From the NCBI GenBank assembly GCA_030247885.1, contig JAPDRO010000006.1, forward strand, positions 806,001-870,000: a stretch of 64,000 nucleotides of DNA, given 5' to 3'. The DNA is from Taxawa tesnikishii (nom. ined.). Taxonomy: Eukaryota; Ascomycota; Dothideomycetes; Dothideales. The notes beneath the pieces were generated by a model. That model was given only the letters and a program-made list of their open reading frames with translations. It was not told where the DNA came from and did no database searches. Positions 23,761 to 35,412 of the stretch are shown here, piece by piece. How positions within the stretch are numbered: the first letter of the stretch is position 1; each line of letters starts with the position of its first letter. A program made the translations under genes and the position numbers.

Positions 23761-25546
23761 CTGAGTTATCCAGAGATTTTGCGAGCTCTGCTGTCACGGT
23801 GGACGAGCGTCGAGAGCCTGTGTTGCTGCCTTTATCCGTCAATTACGTCGGGCATGGGAGAATGAGAGGTCTACCTGTACTCCATTCTCTCACAGTCAAA
23901 GGCGTATCTACAATCATATTGTATTGAAAGCAGGACCCAGGGATCTGTTCTTGGTCTTATCAGGCCTCTGTGATAGTTACGGGGTGTTGATGCTCTAGGT
24001 ATTCTCTTCGATCTGTCAAGACCCAGACGTTGCATCCCCTCTTGTGATGGCTTCAACGTGTTCGTTTGCCGGGCTGCATCATGGCGTTCAAGTGCGTAGG
24101 GTGCGTCCTTGGTAGTGTGACGGTGGTTTCAGAAGGTTGGGATAGTACTGGCCGCCTGGTATTTTCCAGGAATAGAAATCTCGGCAAGCCCTCCGCAACG
24201 CGACACGCGACGCGCGACTGGCCGTACCCTTCTCCTTCTCCTCCTCACCATCTGCCCTCAAGGTTTGCAACCCCAGCAAAACGATGGTCCTATGGCGCTT
24301 CCGTCGCTCACTGTTGCCACAGTTGTGATAAGTTTGTGTTCGCCAGGTGAGGGCGCGCTGTGTACGGCTGAGCATGCTTCCACGTCTGCACAACCTGCAG
24401 CCACGGACAGGGGCCGGAAATTGCATTGAGTCTTCTCAATGCAGACCCCAGTGTCGCACGGTTGCCTGACAGCTGCAATGGCTCGAGATGAGGGCATGAA
24501 CAAACCAGACATCCGTATGGGCTGATCATCCACACTCGCTAGAGGCGTCCATTGGGGACAGCGGCAGTGTCGCACAAACCGGACAGAACAAGGCGTATGA
24601 TTTGGCACTGATATGAACAGACAACTTAGACGCCTGTCTCCGACACCCTCTCTCTTCTCTGGGCCCCCATATGTATAGGAGGGCAGGAGTTTCCTCCCTG
24701 ATTGAACGAAAACAGAAATATGGGCGGAGCCATGACCGAGACGAAAGCCTGTCAGTGGCCGAACATTGAACCAGCTCGACTGTCAAACACAGCGAGGCTG
24801 AAGGTCCGCAGTTCGCTCTTTGCAACTAGCGGACCAATCCCCGCTGTGCCCCTTCGGTTTGTGGATGGTAAGTGTTGTTCTCGTCTTCATCGCACATATA
24901 TACATCCCTCCGTCAGCACCAAGAACAGCGTAAGTCTTCGTTCCTGCACCGACTGAACACACTACGATCTGCGTCTGCCAATTCGACACTGCATACAATG
25001 GTGAGCATGCTCTGACGCGCGGGGCAAGAGGCAGATGCCGATGATTCTAGGACACCCCTGGGCACGGCGGACGCTACATGCCTATAAACCAAGATACTCC
25101 ACACGTCGAGATGAGCGAGGTAGAGACGCTTGACCACGTTGCCCTCAGAAAGTTCAACCGCTCATCGATTCTCAGACAGCCAGCCCACCCCGCCACGGAG
25201 GAGGCCGTGTGCCTGGCGACGACCAGGTACAGTCTGTGCATGTGCAGCCATCGAAGTTGTCTGCGTACAATCACGGTGGACATAGCAATGACACGAAACA
25301 AATGGTTGGTCAAGTAGTTATCGTACCTACATTGTAGAAGTGTATGCCGACCATCACCAGGCCGTGTATTCGCAAAGCACCTCTCCGGCTCCGGTACGTG
25401 TGAACCGTTCACAAGGAAGTGTTCTTGCGTCGCTCTTGTGTTCTTGTTTCGGGAAATGAAGGAGTGACAGAAGGCAGGACGATCCACCAGCGACGGCGAT
25501 ATCCAGGGGTTATTTATCAAGGCCTGTACGTAGAAAGACATCGATT
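23761..25546. other. Long intergenic region, no supported gene
   Basis: About 1.8 kb between the CorA-like and HET-like genes. Short open frames on both strands overlap, with no conserved motif. It may hold the missing first exons of either neighbour. No repeat or RNA gene is seen. Confidence 0.4.
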
Positions 25547-27938
25547 GTGTGTCGTGTTCTGATCAAGTTCCAGAATACCTCAAAAGGGCTTAGAGGTTGG
25601 CGAAACTTCTTCCACCCGCGCTCTAGGTTCCGCGTGAAGGAACCACATGTTTATCAAGAACCTGGCTGGCAATACACCAATCCACAAACCTACCGTCATC
25701 AGGATTCCATGGCGCGCAAATGGAAGGGCATCAACGATGACCGGTACATCAGCCCGTGGGACGGACACATCTCCAAGCTGCTTGTCCAGTGCACAGATGA
25801 GATATACGGTGCGGCTGGCAACACCACCTACCGGCGTACGTATATCCGCAACGTTAGCACTAAAATGTTGAGGCTGGCGAACTGGCCAACAAAGCACTTC
25901 GATTGGGTTGCTGGAAGATACAAGTACGGCGGAACAGGGTTGCTGGTCGCCAAGTGGATTCCTGCATGCATTGCTCTGACGGTCATGGTAAGTTGTCATC
26001 GTGCGTACTGCGATGGATGCGCAACAGATACTGACAGTGCGGCAGATCCTCTTTGCCGGCGATGGCGCCCAAGAACGCAAGGTGGCAGGTACGACGTCTT
26101 CCCGTACAAGTACTATGGCTATGCCAAGGTGGCTCGTAATGTGCTCGAGAACCCAACAACGGCAGAGTGGTCGTCGAATGAGGCAATGGCACAACTGATC
26201 AACGTCAACCCAACTTCGGAACGTATCCTACATCCGAGATACTTGTGCTTCCTTGATGAGAAAAGCCCGTCAGGGATCGTACACGTATACGTCGAGGACT
26301 GGCTCACATCCAGCGGCGAGAAGTCGGTCTTGCGATACATGGTCGTTGCATACACTGCGGAACAGTTCAACAGCGACGACGATATGACCGAGCTGCATGA
26401 GATTGCCAAGACTGCGACCAAAGCTGCCGGCCTGCCGGCCTATTGGATCGGATGCAGCTGCATGCCTGATAACGATCAGATCGAAGACGACGTCTTCCGC
26501 ATCTCAGATGTGATCCGCGGCGCCTCAGCTGTGTGTATCGCCGTGGGACAACCCGACGCCACACGCCTGGAAAAGGAGAACGGACTTTCCAGCTGGCAGC
26601 TGCTGAAGCAATGGGGTCAGCGTCTGTGGACGTTCCCGGAGGTACTGCTCGCTCCCGCGCACACCCCTATTCTCGTCTACACCAGAGACAGCGACCTGAG
26701 CAACCCGATCGCGGTTCCCAAAAACCAGTTCGCAGCCCACGTGTGGGACGATGCGCAAGTGTCGCACCAACTCGTCGACCACTTCGAGGGCAATCTGGTG
26801 CTGAGCAGACTGGAGCTCGTGACAATCGCCCTCCGCTGCCTGTACAGCCGGCAGACGACGCAGTATCTTCCCAGATATCACGCGCATGTACTGATGAGCC
26901 TCCTGCGTCTGCGCCCTAAAGCCGACCACACAGACTCCGCCTTCCAGGCTTTCGCGCGCCTCTCCCTGGCAAACGATAGCGACATGCTACTGGAACGATT
27001 GATTTGCACGCTCCCAAAGTCTACCGACCAGCCTTGGTCCTCGATGGATGATGCCTGGAACGTTAATCTGTGAGACATCTACCCATCCTGCCAGATCGCA
27101 GGCATCGGCGAAGACGACACCGTCATCATCGACGGCTGTCGCGGCGCCGCCATCCGCTGGAAATCTTTCGCTCCAGTTAAGAACCTACGTCGTACCAGCT
27201 GGAAGCGTTTGGGTGCGCAATTGGCCCTACACAGCGCCGGCAGCGTGTGGTTCATCTCGATCGCGCTGATGGCCCTCCCTGACACGCTGGTTCCGGGCGT
27301 GCTCTTCTTCATCTATTCGACCGTTATGATCGGGGCTGCGCCGTATCTGCTCAGACTTATGTACAGTGGCAAGTTCTGGTATACGCAGCCATGGTTCTTC
27401 GGCTTCGAGGGATACCTCGATATCGAAACCATTGAGAGTCAAATCTTCGGAGCCCGGTTGGGACGGCTGCAGTGGAGCGCTTGGGGTTCGCCGCTGTCAC
27501 GGCATCACAGAAACGAGCATGGGGAATGCATTGGTGACGATCCTACTGCAGATCCAGAGGTAATTGAGAAGGTCATGAGAGCGAGGAGCGTTGTGCCAGG
27601 TGAACAAAGAGTAAAACCATCCACAACATTTGGGCCATCCTTCAACATGCTTACTTTCCAACGCAGGTCTTCACCCTCATCGACACCTCCACCATGGAGG
27701 TGATCCTTTCGAAGCCGCACGGCCACCTGTTGGAATGATCTTGTGCGGCAGCGAGGGCGGTATGCAGCGCGCGGTCGGTGTCTCGTATGACTGGACATCG
27801 GGTACATGCTACCGCGAGACCGTCTTCCGGCTTGAAACCCCGGTCATCGACAACATGAGCCGCATACCAAGGACCAAGCTCGGACTCAAGCGGCCAGATC
27901 TTCCCGTACGCGCGGCAGGGGAAAAGGCTATGGTGTAG
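25547..27938 (+). pseudogene. HET-like domain protein with C-terminal membrane helices, damaged
   Basis: HET proteins act in self/non-self recognition in fungi. The region around AYWIGCSCMPDNDQIEDDVFRISDVIRGAS and LKQWGQRLWTFPEVLLAPA matches the core of the HET-like family. A later part, SVWFISIALMALPDTLVPGVLFFIYSTVMIGAAPYLL, should form two membrane helices; the end includes ARPPVGMILCGSEGGMQRA. Introns are visible near 25989 and 27612. The reading frame has about three interruptions. Some resemble the run-length errors seen in the neighbours, but one is a substitution-type stop, so true inactivation is possible. The first exon is not resolved; the frame enters at about 25547 after a likely acceptor, and the first in-frame Met is at 25709. 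Confidence 0.6.
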
Positions 27939-28481
27939 ATGGCCGATGCGTGGTGAGTTATACCGTGCTCGGAATCCCTCAACCGGAGAATTGTCCTGAT
28001 GGGCGAGGGTGGGCTGTTCATGTTTGGGATGATGGCGTACTGGTTGATGTGTTGTGTGTTGTGTTCTTCGTATCACGCTAGCGTTCACCGCCTTCGTTGC
28101 TTGTAGCCTAGTCTGTTAATCCACATCAATACGGGGCTTCGTTGTTCTTCTGTCTTCGGGTTAGCTTACCCACCCTTATCTACAGCATGATTCAACTCAA
28201 CCACGACCGGATGGCGCCCCATCGAGAACGACTAGCTCTCCACTGATTATCGAAATGAACGCTAAAAGCACGAAACTATTACACGAAGCACGACTAACAG
28301 ATTTTGAAAGTTGTGTTTGGTTTTCTGGATGTGCTGTATGTTTCATGTTACCGGTGACCAAAGGTCAACCCCGAGCATAGTTCCATTCGCTGCCCAAGCA
28401 CAACTCGAACCGATCGATGACTGGACGGAACACCGTCTTCAATGCGTAGAATCCGATACCAAATCCCGCACCCATGCTGCT
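27939..28481. other. Convergent intergenic region with a decayed repeat copy
   Basis: About 540 bp between the HET-like gene and the monooxygenase. It holds the second copy of the 28-bp motif (28071-28098). Confidence 0.45.
28071..28098. repeat. 28-bp dispersed motif, copy B
   Basis: The partner of 16908-16935; see that entry. Both copies lie within about 160 bp of a gene's 3' end, in the same orientation relative to the + strand. Confidence 0.5.
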
Positions 28482-30667
28482 CTACTTGTACACATAGAAA
28501 GCAAGGTCCGCCCCAGGCATGTACTCGCGCTTTGTCTTGCCGTTACCCAAGAAGCGGAAGCGGTTCTTTGATCGGTAGACGATTTCGAAGTCCTCCGGCC
28601 TGATTCTCTCAATCATCTCGTAGTATGAGATGGCGCTTCCGGCCCAGACGGCTGTCACTTTGCCGTCTATCCTGTGATTCTTGTACCTACAGGCTGTCAG
28701 CGGCTCTTGATTTACCCAACGAGAGGGAGTGGAAGAAGGAGAGGGAACAGCATGATGCGATAATCACGGACCAGGAGCGACATCCCCGGACCAGACGAGC
28801 GTCTGCATAATTTCATCTCCATAGGTGTTGAAGTCGTCAACGACCTCTTGCTTGGGGTCAATCCATCTATGGCGTATCAGCAGAGTCTCATTGCTGGCTA
28901 AGCAATGTTTTTCACATACTTGATGTCTTCCTCCGCCATCTTCCTGACCCACTGCAGCATCCAGTCCGCGCTCCACTGCAGCTGCGGCATCAGACTACCA
29001 TGGCCCACCGGTGAATTTGGCCCTGCGAACATGAAGTAATTCGGAAATCCCGATGCTGCAAGACTCAGGTAGCTCATTGGCTCTTCTTCCCATGCTTCCG
29101 CCAACGGGACTCCATGTCTCCCGATAAGCGGCCAGGGAGGCCGGTGCGAGACATCGAACCCCGTAGCGCAAACAATGGCGTCGAGCTCATGCAGCACACC
29201 ATCCGCGGTGCGGATGCCTTCGGGCTCGATCTGCGTGATACTATCCGTGACAAGGGAGACATTGGAACGGGTGAAAGACTCAAGGTATCCAGGACCGGGG
29301 TCGCGCGACGGCAGCCAACCTCCCAGTCCGGGGTCAGCTTTGCGGCCAGATCTTCATCACCTCCGAGCCGCTCAAGCATCATTTGGGATGTGTGTTTGCG
29401 TGCTTTCTCCTGAGCCTCGGAGCCCTTTGCGAACTGTGTCCCTTGCAATGAGCGACAAGCACATGCCGGAGTTTGCCCCGGATCATAGGATGGTGACGCT
29501 TACCATGGCAAATGCCACGTTGCTCCCACGCTGAATTTTCTTTCGGTAAGCCTTCAATGCTTCCGGGTCTTCTCTGAAAACGCGCTTTTCCTCCTCTGAA
29601 TAGACATAATTAATCTTGCCGTCAATAACATCGCTGCCCAATCCTGGTGTGATCCACGTCGGGTGTCTGACAAAATTGGTCAAGTGTGCCGCATTTTCGA
29701 TCAGTTGCGGCACGATTTGAATTGCCGAACTGCCGTTACCAATGACCCCTATCCGTTTCTTGCTGTAGTCATAGCCCCTGTCCCAGGCGGCGGAGTGCGC
29801 GAGGTGCCCTTTGAAGGAATGTAGACCAGGAATGGAAGGCCATCGCCAGTGCGACAAGAAGCCGGTTGCGGATATCAAGACGTCGCAAGAGTCAGATAGG
29901 ACGGTATCCTTATGCCTGACCTGTCGGTGTCTGCTCAATAATGTGAACGTGGATCTGTAGAAGGGAGGCTTTACCTTGAGGTCCCACTGTCCACGATCTG
30001 CGTCAAATACCGCCTGTTCTACTCTATGCCCGCACTTCACGTCTCGGTCAAGGTTGTACTTTGCTACTGTACGTCTGAAGTATGCCTGTATCTCGGAGCC
30101 TGAAGCGTAGTATGCGCTCCAATCGGGGTTCGGCTCCCTTAAAGTCAGCATGAGCGGTCTTGAGCGTATATATCTCTGCCGAGAAGCCTTCCGCGGTGGC
30201 CGCCGGGCGGTCCGCTGAACACGAAATTTGGAACGAAGAGAAATCATACTTCAAACGGAAACGTATATAGATGTGCTGGCACGTCGCTGTTCTTGTTCTC
30301 AGCTAGTGCTCGAGAGCGGCTCCGTTGGGGAAGGTGTTTACCAAGCAACCCCTGGATAGGTGTTGACAAGCCATGTCCCACCAATGTCCTCGTTGGCCTC
30401 ATAAATCGTGTGATCCATGATGTCGTCTAGCTTATGGTCATGGTGGATCTTCCAAGCCAATCCCATTGCTGACATGCCTCCGCCAACAGTGACGACCTTG
30501 AGCTTGCGGGTAGGCGTTCTCAATGGCTTCTGATACAGTGGGATCCAGTTGTCAGGCAGAGGTTTGCCATACCGCATGAATGGATCTGGAATTGGTCCGT
30601 TGGCTTCCTCGGGACCATTGTTACCGGAAACGGTAGGATCTTGGCCCTCTTCTAGACTGGGCGCCAT
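28482..30667 (-). CDS. Flavin-binding Baeyer-Villiger monooxygenase
   Basis: An FAD- and NADPH-dependent enzyme that inserts oxygen next to a ketone. The start at 30667 gives MAPSLEEGQD. The FAD Rossmann motif is VVTVGGGMSAMGLAWKI. The family fingerprint FxGxxxHxxxW is present as FKGHLAHSAAW. The NADPH Rossmann motif is VIGNGSSAIQIVP. ATGFD lies near the C-terminal half, and the end is RIDGKVTAVWAGSAISYYEMI. At least seven exons with short introns join in frame, including YPGV-ACDVPAHLYTFPFE to PNPDWSAYY. A one-base deletion near 29300 (ggg to gg) breaks GCRRATPGPGYLESF; both sides match relatives. The substrate is unknown; a catabolic or secondary-metabolism role is inferred. It lies tail to tail with the HET-like gene and head to head with NAA38. 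Confidence 0.9.
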
Positions 30668-31127
30668 AAGGTAAACGAGATGAGTGTCTATGTATTGCGA
30701 AAAAGAGGAAAGGAGCGATACCAAACCATGAATTCAGGAACACAGAAATCTACTCGTTTTGATACTTTCCTTGAGGTCTGCAGGTACTTGTCATAGACGT
30801 CTGCTTCCGGACTGGTAGAGGGAACCTGAGGCCGAGGAACCGAAGAAAGAGGGGTCGGGGTCGATCTGGTACAAAGTGAAAGTACCGTGAACGGATGTTG
30901 GTGCACCTAGTGGACTTAACCTGTGTATAATGTCTTGTACACTTATAGCTGTACATATTGTTATGATGTGGCATTTTTCGTTGAGAGGAGAAAGGGAGAA
31001 CGCGAAGCGAACCAGAAAGTGACTTTGTCCGTCTCCACACACTCCAAGAGTCACTCCAACGGCTATATCAGAACATCTACCCACCACTGTACGGCTGTCA
31101 GCACGAAAGCCAGCAGGACCGGCAACA
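30668..31127. other. Divergent promoter region, BVMO / NAA38
   Basis: About 460 bp between two genes read outward. No discrete regulatory site can be named with confidence. Confidence 0.4.
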
Positions 31128-31507
31128 ATGGCCAACGAGGAAGCAACCGTGTTTCTATCCTCGCTCCTTAACAAAACCCTTCGCGTGCATGTCACCGATA
31201 GACGCATGTTCGTGGGACAGATGAAGTGCACCGACAAGGTAACCCTGCTTCCTCTCATTCATCCCTCCTTCTCCGCGCCAACCCAATGTGGAATTCCACG
31301 AACTAAATGTGATATCAGGATCGCAACATCATCCTTTCCCTGACACATGAATTCCGTCCTCCATCGAGCAGCGCGGTCCGTGCCGCAGCATCGACCCACG
31401 AACACGAGGGCAGGACCGGCAACGTGAAAGTGGACATGCTGAAACGATTTGTCGGGCTCGTGGTCGTGCCAGGACAACACATCACGCGTATCGAGGTTGA
31501 AGATTGA
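31128..31507 (+). CDS. NAA38: N-alpha-acetyltransferase 38, NatC auxiliary subunit (LSm domain)
   Basis: The small Sm-fold subunit (Mak31 in yeast) of the NatC complex, which acetylates protein N-termini at ribosomes. Two exons, 31128-31238 and 31319-31507, join in frame: LLNKTLRVHVTDRRMFVGQMKCTDK followed by DRNIILSLTHEFRPP. The first part is the Sm1 motif (the xGxMxCxD pattern seen as GQMKCTDKDRNIIL). The Sm2 part is RFVGLVVVPGQHITRIEVED. About 25 Ser/Ala/His-rich residues lie between them. Total length is about 99 residues, usual for the family. No frame break is seen. Confidence 0.88.
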
Positions 31508-32430
31508 GGAAGACCGGATTTGAGAAGCATCACGGGCACCCACGGACAAGCGTCATCACTATCCACCCTCCTTTTGCCCACACCATACTGGTCAGCTCGA
31601 CGTTGGGACAATCGTTCAAGGCCTAAAGGCCTATGCTGAGCGCCGTCTACAAGACTCCTTCCACAGGTACTGGCCTTCTACAAGGCAGCACCAACGATGA
31701 CAACGGACCACAAAAACCCCTTTGAGGACCAGCTTAATAGCGGATCCCCGTCAATGGAGCAGCGTATTGCTGCGTTAACCGACACCCTGGGCTCCCGTTC
31801 ATGATCACACACCGTTCCTATCATGGCAAGAATCTCTGACCACGCTACCACATTGCTGGTCTCGACAGCGTGATCACCGAAGACATAATTATATCCGTGC
31901 TTCACCTCGCCAACCCCCTTTTTGTTACCAACAATGACAATTGGCATGACTCCGCCCACACCTTTACTGGCCATCTGGTGGATGGGAAGTCGATTCGGTA
32001 GGATGCCTCCCGGAGGGGATGGAGTAAGAAGATCAGGGGATGGTGCAATGAATTGGATAATTCGCCAGCTAAACAGGGGAACCCATGGGAGATTGAGGCG
32101 GCTAAGCGTTATCGCTGTTCCGGTAGGACCATTGGAGGACATTTAGCTCTGACCGTCATCACGAGCATAGCTCCCAAATACACATATAAGAAAGTGAAGC
32201 AGCCCATATGCATCATTCATGAAGTCAACTCAGTCAGCCCTTTTCCCAAAACAGCTATACCGGTGATGTCATCAATCTTTGCGTTTTCACTCCCGAAACC
32301 GCAAACACGAACACCGTTCCTGCTTTAACTGTACATCTTACACAAGCCCTCCTTCTTTTGAATACAAATCGACTGAACACACTGAGTATGTTACGTCTAG
32401 CAGGGTAGTGCGTCGATCCTCAGTGGCAGC
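31508..32430. other. Intergenic region with an unassigned minus-strand open frame
   Basis: About 920 bp. A 154-codon open frame lies at 31678-32142 (-), but its composition and lack of motif do not support a gene. A short plus-strand frame at 31696 (MTTDHKNPFEDQLNSGSP) is also unassigned. Confidence 0.35.
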
Positions 32431-33212
32431 ATGCCCGTAACCCGATCGCAGAGCAGGGCGCTTGTCCCCAGTTCACCAGTCACGACAGTGCAGGTCAAGC
32501 CTGCAGGCAATGAGCTCCCTACGCGCAAGATTCGCACACGAACTAAAATTGTCACGAAATTTGGTCCACAGCGTCCTCAAATCATACCACAACCAGCCGA
32601 CCTTCCTTTCGAGCTCCAACCCGCCTCCTTCGGGCTAATTCAAGAGCGATTACGCTCCAGCCTCTACGCCCTGTCTATACAGGTCATCCTCTGGAACCAG
32701 ACCCATGGCTTACAAGCGCGTCCCGTCCTCTTCCAGATCCTGACAGCATACCCAACACCCGCAGCGCTCGCACTGGCGTCGCTTGAGCGACTGACGGCGA
32801 TGCTCCAACCCATTGGCCTGCAAAACATTCGAGCAGCGCGATTGATTGCGCTGGCAAAAGCGTGGCTCGTGGCGCCGCCGTCTGCAGAAAGGCGTTACCG
32901 GAAGCTACACTATCCCACTCGCGGGTGCGGCGCGGACGTGAAACCGGGTGAAGTCCTCGGGCCGGACGACGAGAGGGAGGGATGGGAAGTTGCACATCTG
33001 CCGGGGATGGGAGCGTATGCACTGGACAGCTACCGGATCTTCTATCGGGACCGCTTGAGAGGCGTGGAGGGGAAGAGGGCGTCGAGCCAGAGTGGATGAG
33101 GGTGGTTCCACTGGACAAGGACCTACGAGCATATCTGATTTGGAGGTGGGAGAAAGATGGCTGGGATTGGGACATGCATACAGGCAAACGCACGAGGATA
33201 GACAAAACATAA
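32431..33212 (+). CDS. MBD4-like DNA glycosylase (HhH-GPD)
   Basis: A base-excision repair glycosylase, expected to remove T or U from G mismatches, such as those from 5-methylcytosine deamination. The N-terminus is basic with a PVTRSQSRAL start. The catalytic domain begins near LIQERLRSSLYALSIQVILWNQT. The helix-hairpin-helix and catalytic Asp lie in LPGMGAYALDSYRIFYRD. The end EWMRVVPLDKDLRAYLIWRWE matches the C-terminal segment of MBD4, which lacks its methyl-CpG-binding domain here. A one-base shift near 33078 (gggg for ggggg) separates the two parts; the second part ends at 33212. About 260 residues in all. Loss of the MBD is usual in fungi. Confidence 0.85.
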
Positions 33213-34621
33213 GCCTGAGGTATCGTCCTTGGAATCCCTTTTACTCGTTCTTGTCCTTCTCATTTGCCGCGGCCTTGAAGATTCATACATACCCTGTGGA
33301 CCCCGGTCATGCTCTCACTCGACAGTTCTTTCACACGGCGGCGTCTCGATCCGTGCGTGGTTATTCTATCGATTGCCTTCAAAAGCGTTCGAATTGCGTC
33401 ATTCGACGATACTCCTCCAACCCAAGCGGCGCCCACAAGCTAGAGGTGCAGGGAAGTGCAAGTAAATTCATATCTTACCCAAAGCCTACCAGGAACAGCA
33501 CGTTCGGCCATAGGCGGCTGATTATTGGGCATCCCGTCCGCTCTGCCATACACCAACAGTCGACCGTCTTGTCAGTACTGCAGTGGGTGACCATGCGGGA
33601 ATCCAAGATGTTGAACGTTTTGTCCGGTCCTACTTCATCTTCTTTCTTTTCTTCCTCTCGTCTTTTTACCTTTCGCATCGGCCACTTCCTGTAAGCCTCA
33701 CCATTCGAGGCAGCACAGGCGGAAGAGGGATGCTGAAGAAGGTGCAAAGGCTCCCAGCGTTATAAGATAGGGAGAAGGCACAGGCTGCTTCGGCGGTGCC
33801 GCGCTGAGAACGGAGATGGACGCTTTCTGGAAAGGTTTTTTACCACCGCGAGGAGTTCTTCTCTGTCACGTCCGTAGGAGATTGATGTAGGATGGGTGAA
33901 CTTTGCTGTCAATCACCCAATCAATTGAATTCTCGCCAGACAACTAAAAGGTAATTTATTGCCTAATTCCCTATGCCAGACTCAGGTGGTAGTGACTAGC
34001 AAGTATTTGAAACCCATATCAGCACATTGAACGGCTGTAGGGTTTGGCATTCTTGTCTGTATATGCTTGTATGCTGGCTGACTAATAGGGCCAGAATCCT
34101 GCTTGCCCCTTCATTCGTGGCGGTGATCGTTGAAACGATCGTTTGATATGCGTTTCCGACCAATGCGTGTGTCTCTGGCTGTTGTACGAGCGGTTAAACA
34201 GAAGTACGATTTCTCAGCTTGGGCGGCATTGCGGAAGTCCGCATGTGTAATGTCAGCAAGAATAAACCCGAGTGCCGGGGTTATCCTGGAGGAGGTATAG
34301 CCCTCATGAAGGTGTTGTTGCACGACGGTGTATCAATGAAACTGTGGGTTTGTAAGCTGTAGCGGATGGCCATACTCATAGAAGAGGCCTTACTTGCAGG
34401 ATCCCATGTGCTGTCGCCTAACTCCAACCAGGAGCGGAGGTCCGATATGAAGGCAAGGCAGCGAATTGCTCTGCACTCTACATATAACTACAGCACTGGG
34501 GGTATGTGATTGCGCCGTGTTCCTTCTCCAAGCAACCAACCTTTCCCGTCATACTACGACCCCACCATCTCTCGTCTTCAGACGTGTTGGTATTGCAAAC
34601 TAGCACAGCCATCTGCCCACC
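33213..34621. other. Intergenic region, no firm gene
   Basis: About 1.4 kb. A minus-strand stretch (33475-33747) encodes a hydrophobic end (IISRLWPNVLFLVGFG) next to a Lys/Glu-rich part and could be an exon of a small protein, but no complete gene can be built. Otherwise nothing is recognised. Confidence 0.35.
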
Positions 34622-35412
34622 ATGACGTCCTCCCTCAAGCCTATCAAATTCTACTCTCATGAAGGGACCCCGAATCCGACGAAAGTCAAGATCTTTCTGG
34701 AGGAGCTAGGGCTTCCTATGAGAATATAGAGATAGATATAGCCCTGATCAAGCAAGAACCATACATCAGCCTCAACCCCAACGGACGGTATACAGAACCT
34801 CGCTTGATTCTTTGAGCGCGATACAACACAAGCAAGCGCTGACATGATGTGCATCAGTCTGCCGGCCATTGAAGATCCCAACACGGGAGTGAGAATGTTC
34901 GGCAAGTGCTTCTTGGCTCCTCACCTGGTGCTTAACCGGCTGACCCCTCTCTAGAGTCCGGCGCCATTCTCGAATACCTCGCGGAAGAGTACGACGTTGA
35001 CCACCGGTTCACGTATACGACCTCTCCCGAACGCCATTTGCAGAAATCATGGCTGCACTTTCAGATGTCAGGCCAAGGCCCTTATTTCGGGCAACGCGCC
35101 TGGTTCGTGTACTACCACTCGGAGAAAGTGGATTCGGCGATCGAGCGCTACGGCAACGAAATCAGGCGCGTGCTCGGAGTTATCGACGCGCATTTGACCA
35201 AGCAGGGAAGCCTGTATCTGGTCGGCGACAAGGTCACCATCGCGGACTTGGCGTGGGTGCCTTGGAACGAATTGGCGATAGGCCTGGTCAAGGACTTGGA
35301 TTTCGAGAAGAACTTCCCCAAGGCGTGGGAGTGGCACCGGAGACTTGTCACGAGGGAGGTTGTGAAAAGGGCGCTGCCAGCCATACCCGACCGCAAAGGA
35401 AAGAACGAGTGA
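34622..35412 (+). CDS. Glutathione S-transferase, Ure2-like
   Basis: It conjugates or reduces substrates with glutathione, in cytosol. The thioredoxin-fold N-terminus has IKFYSHEGTPNPTKVKIFLEELGLP, typical of the Ure2-like class; SLNPNGR and LPAIEDPN with the Ser in ESGAILEYLAEEY complete the glutathione site. The alpha domain includes LQKSWLHFQMSGQGPYFGQ and VTIADLAWVPW. Exons are split by introns at 34788-34857 (GT-AG) and 34902-34954. The second intron starts GC, a rare but known donor type (gcaagt), and joining restores FESGAI exactly. A one-base deletion near 34720 (ct for ctt) breaks LGLPYENIEID. Total about 220 residues. Confidence 0.9.

Noticed and set aside
31678-32142. 154-codon minus-strand open frame
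   Set aside because: No motif, no supporting splice plan, and a competing plus-strand frame of similar quality.
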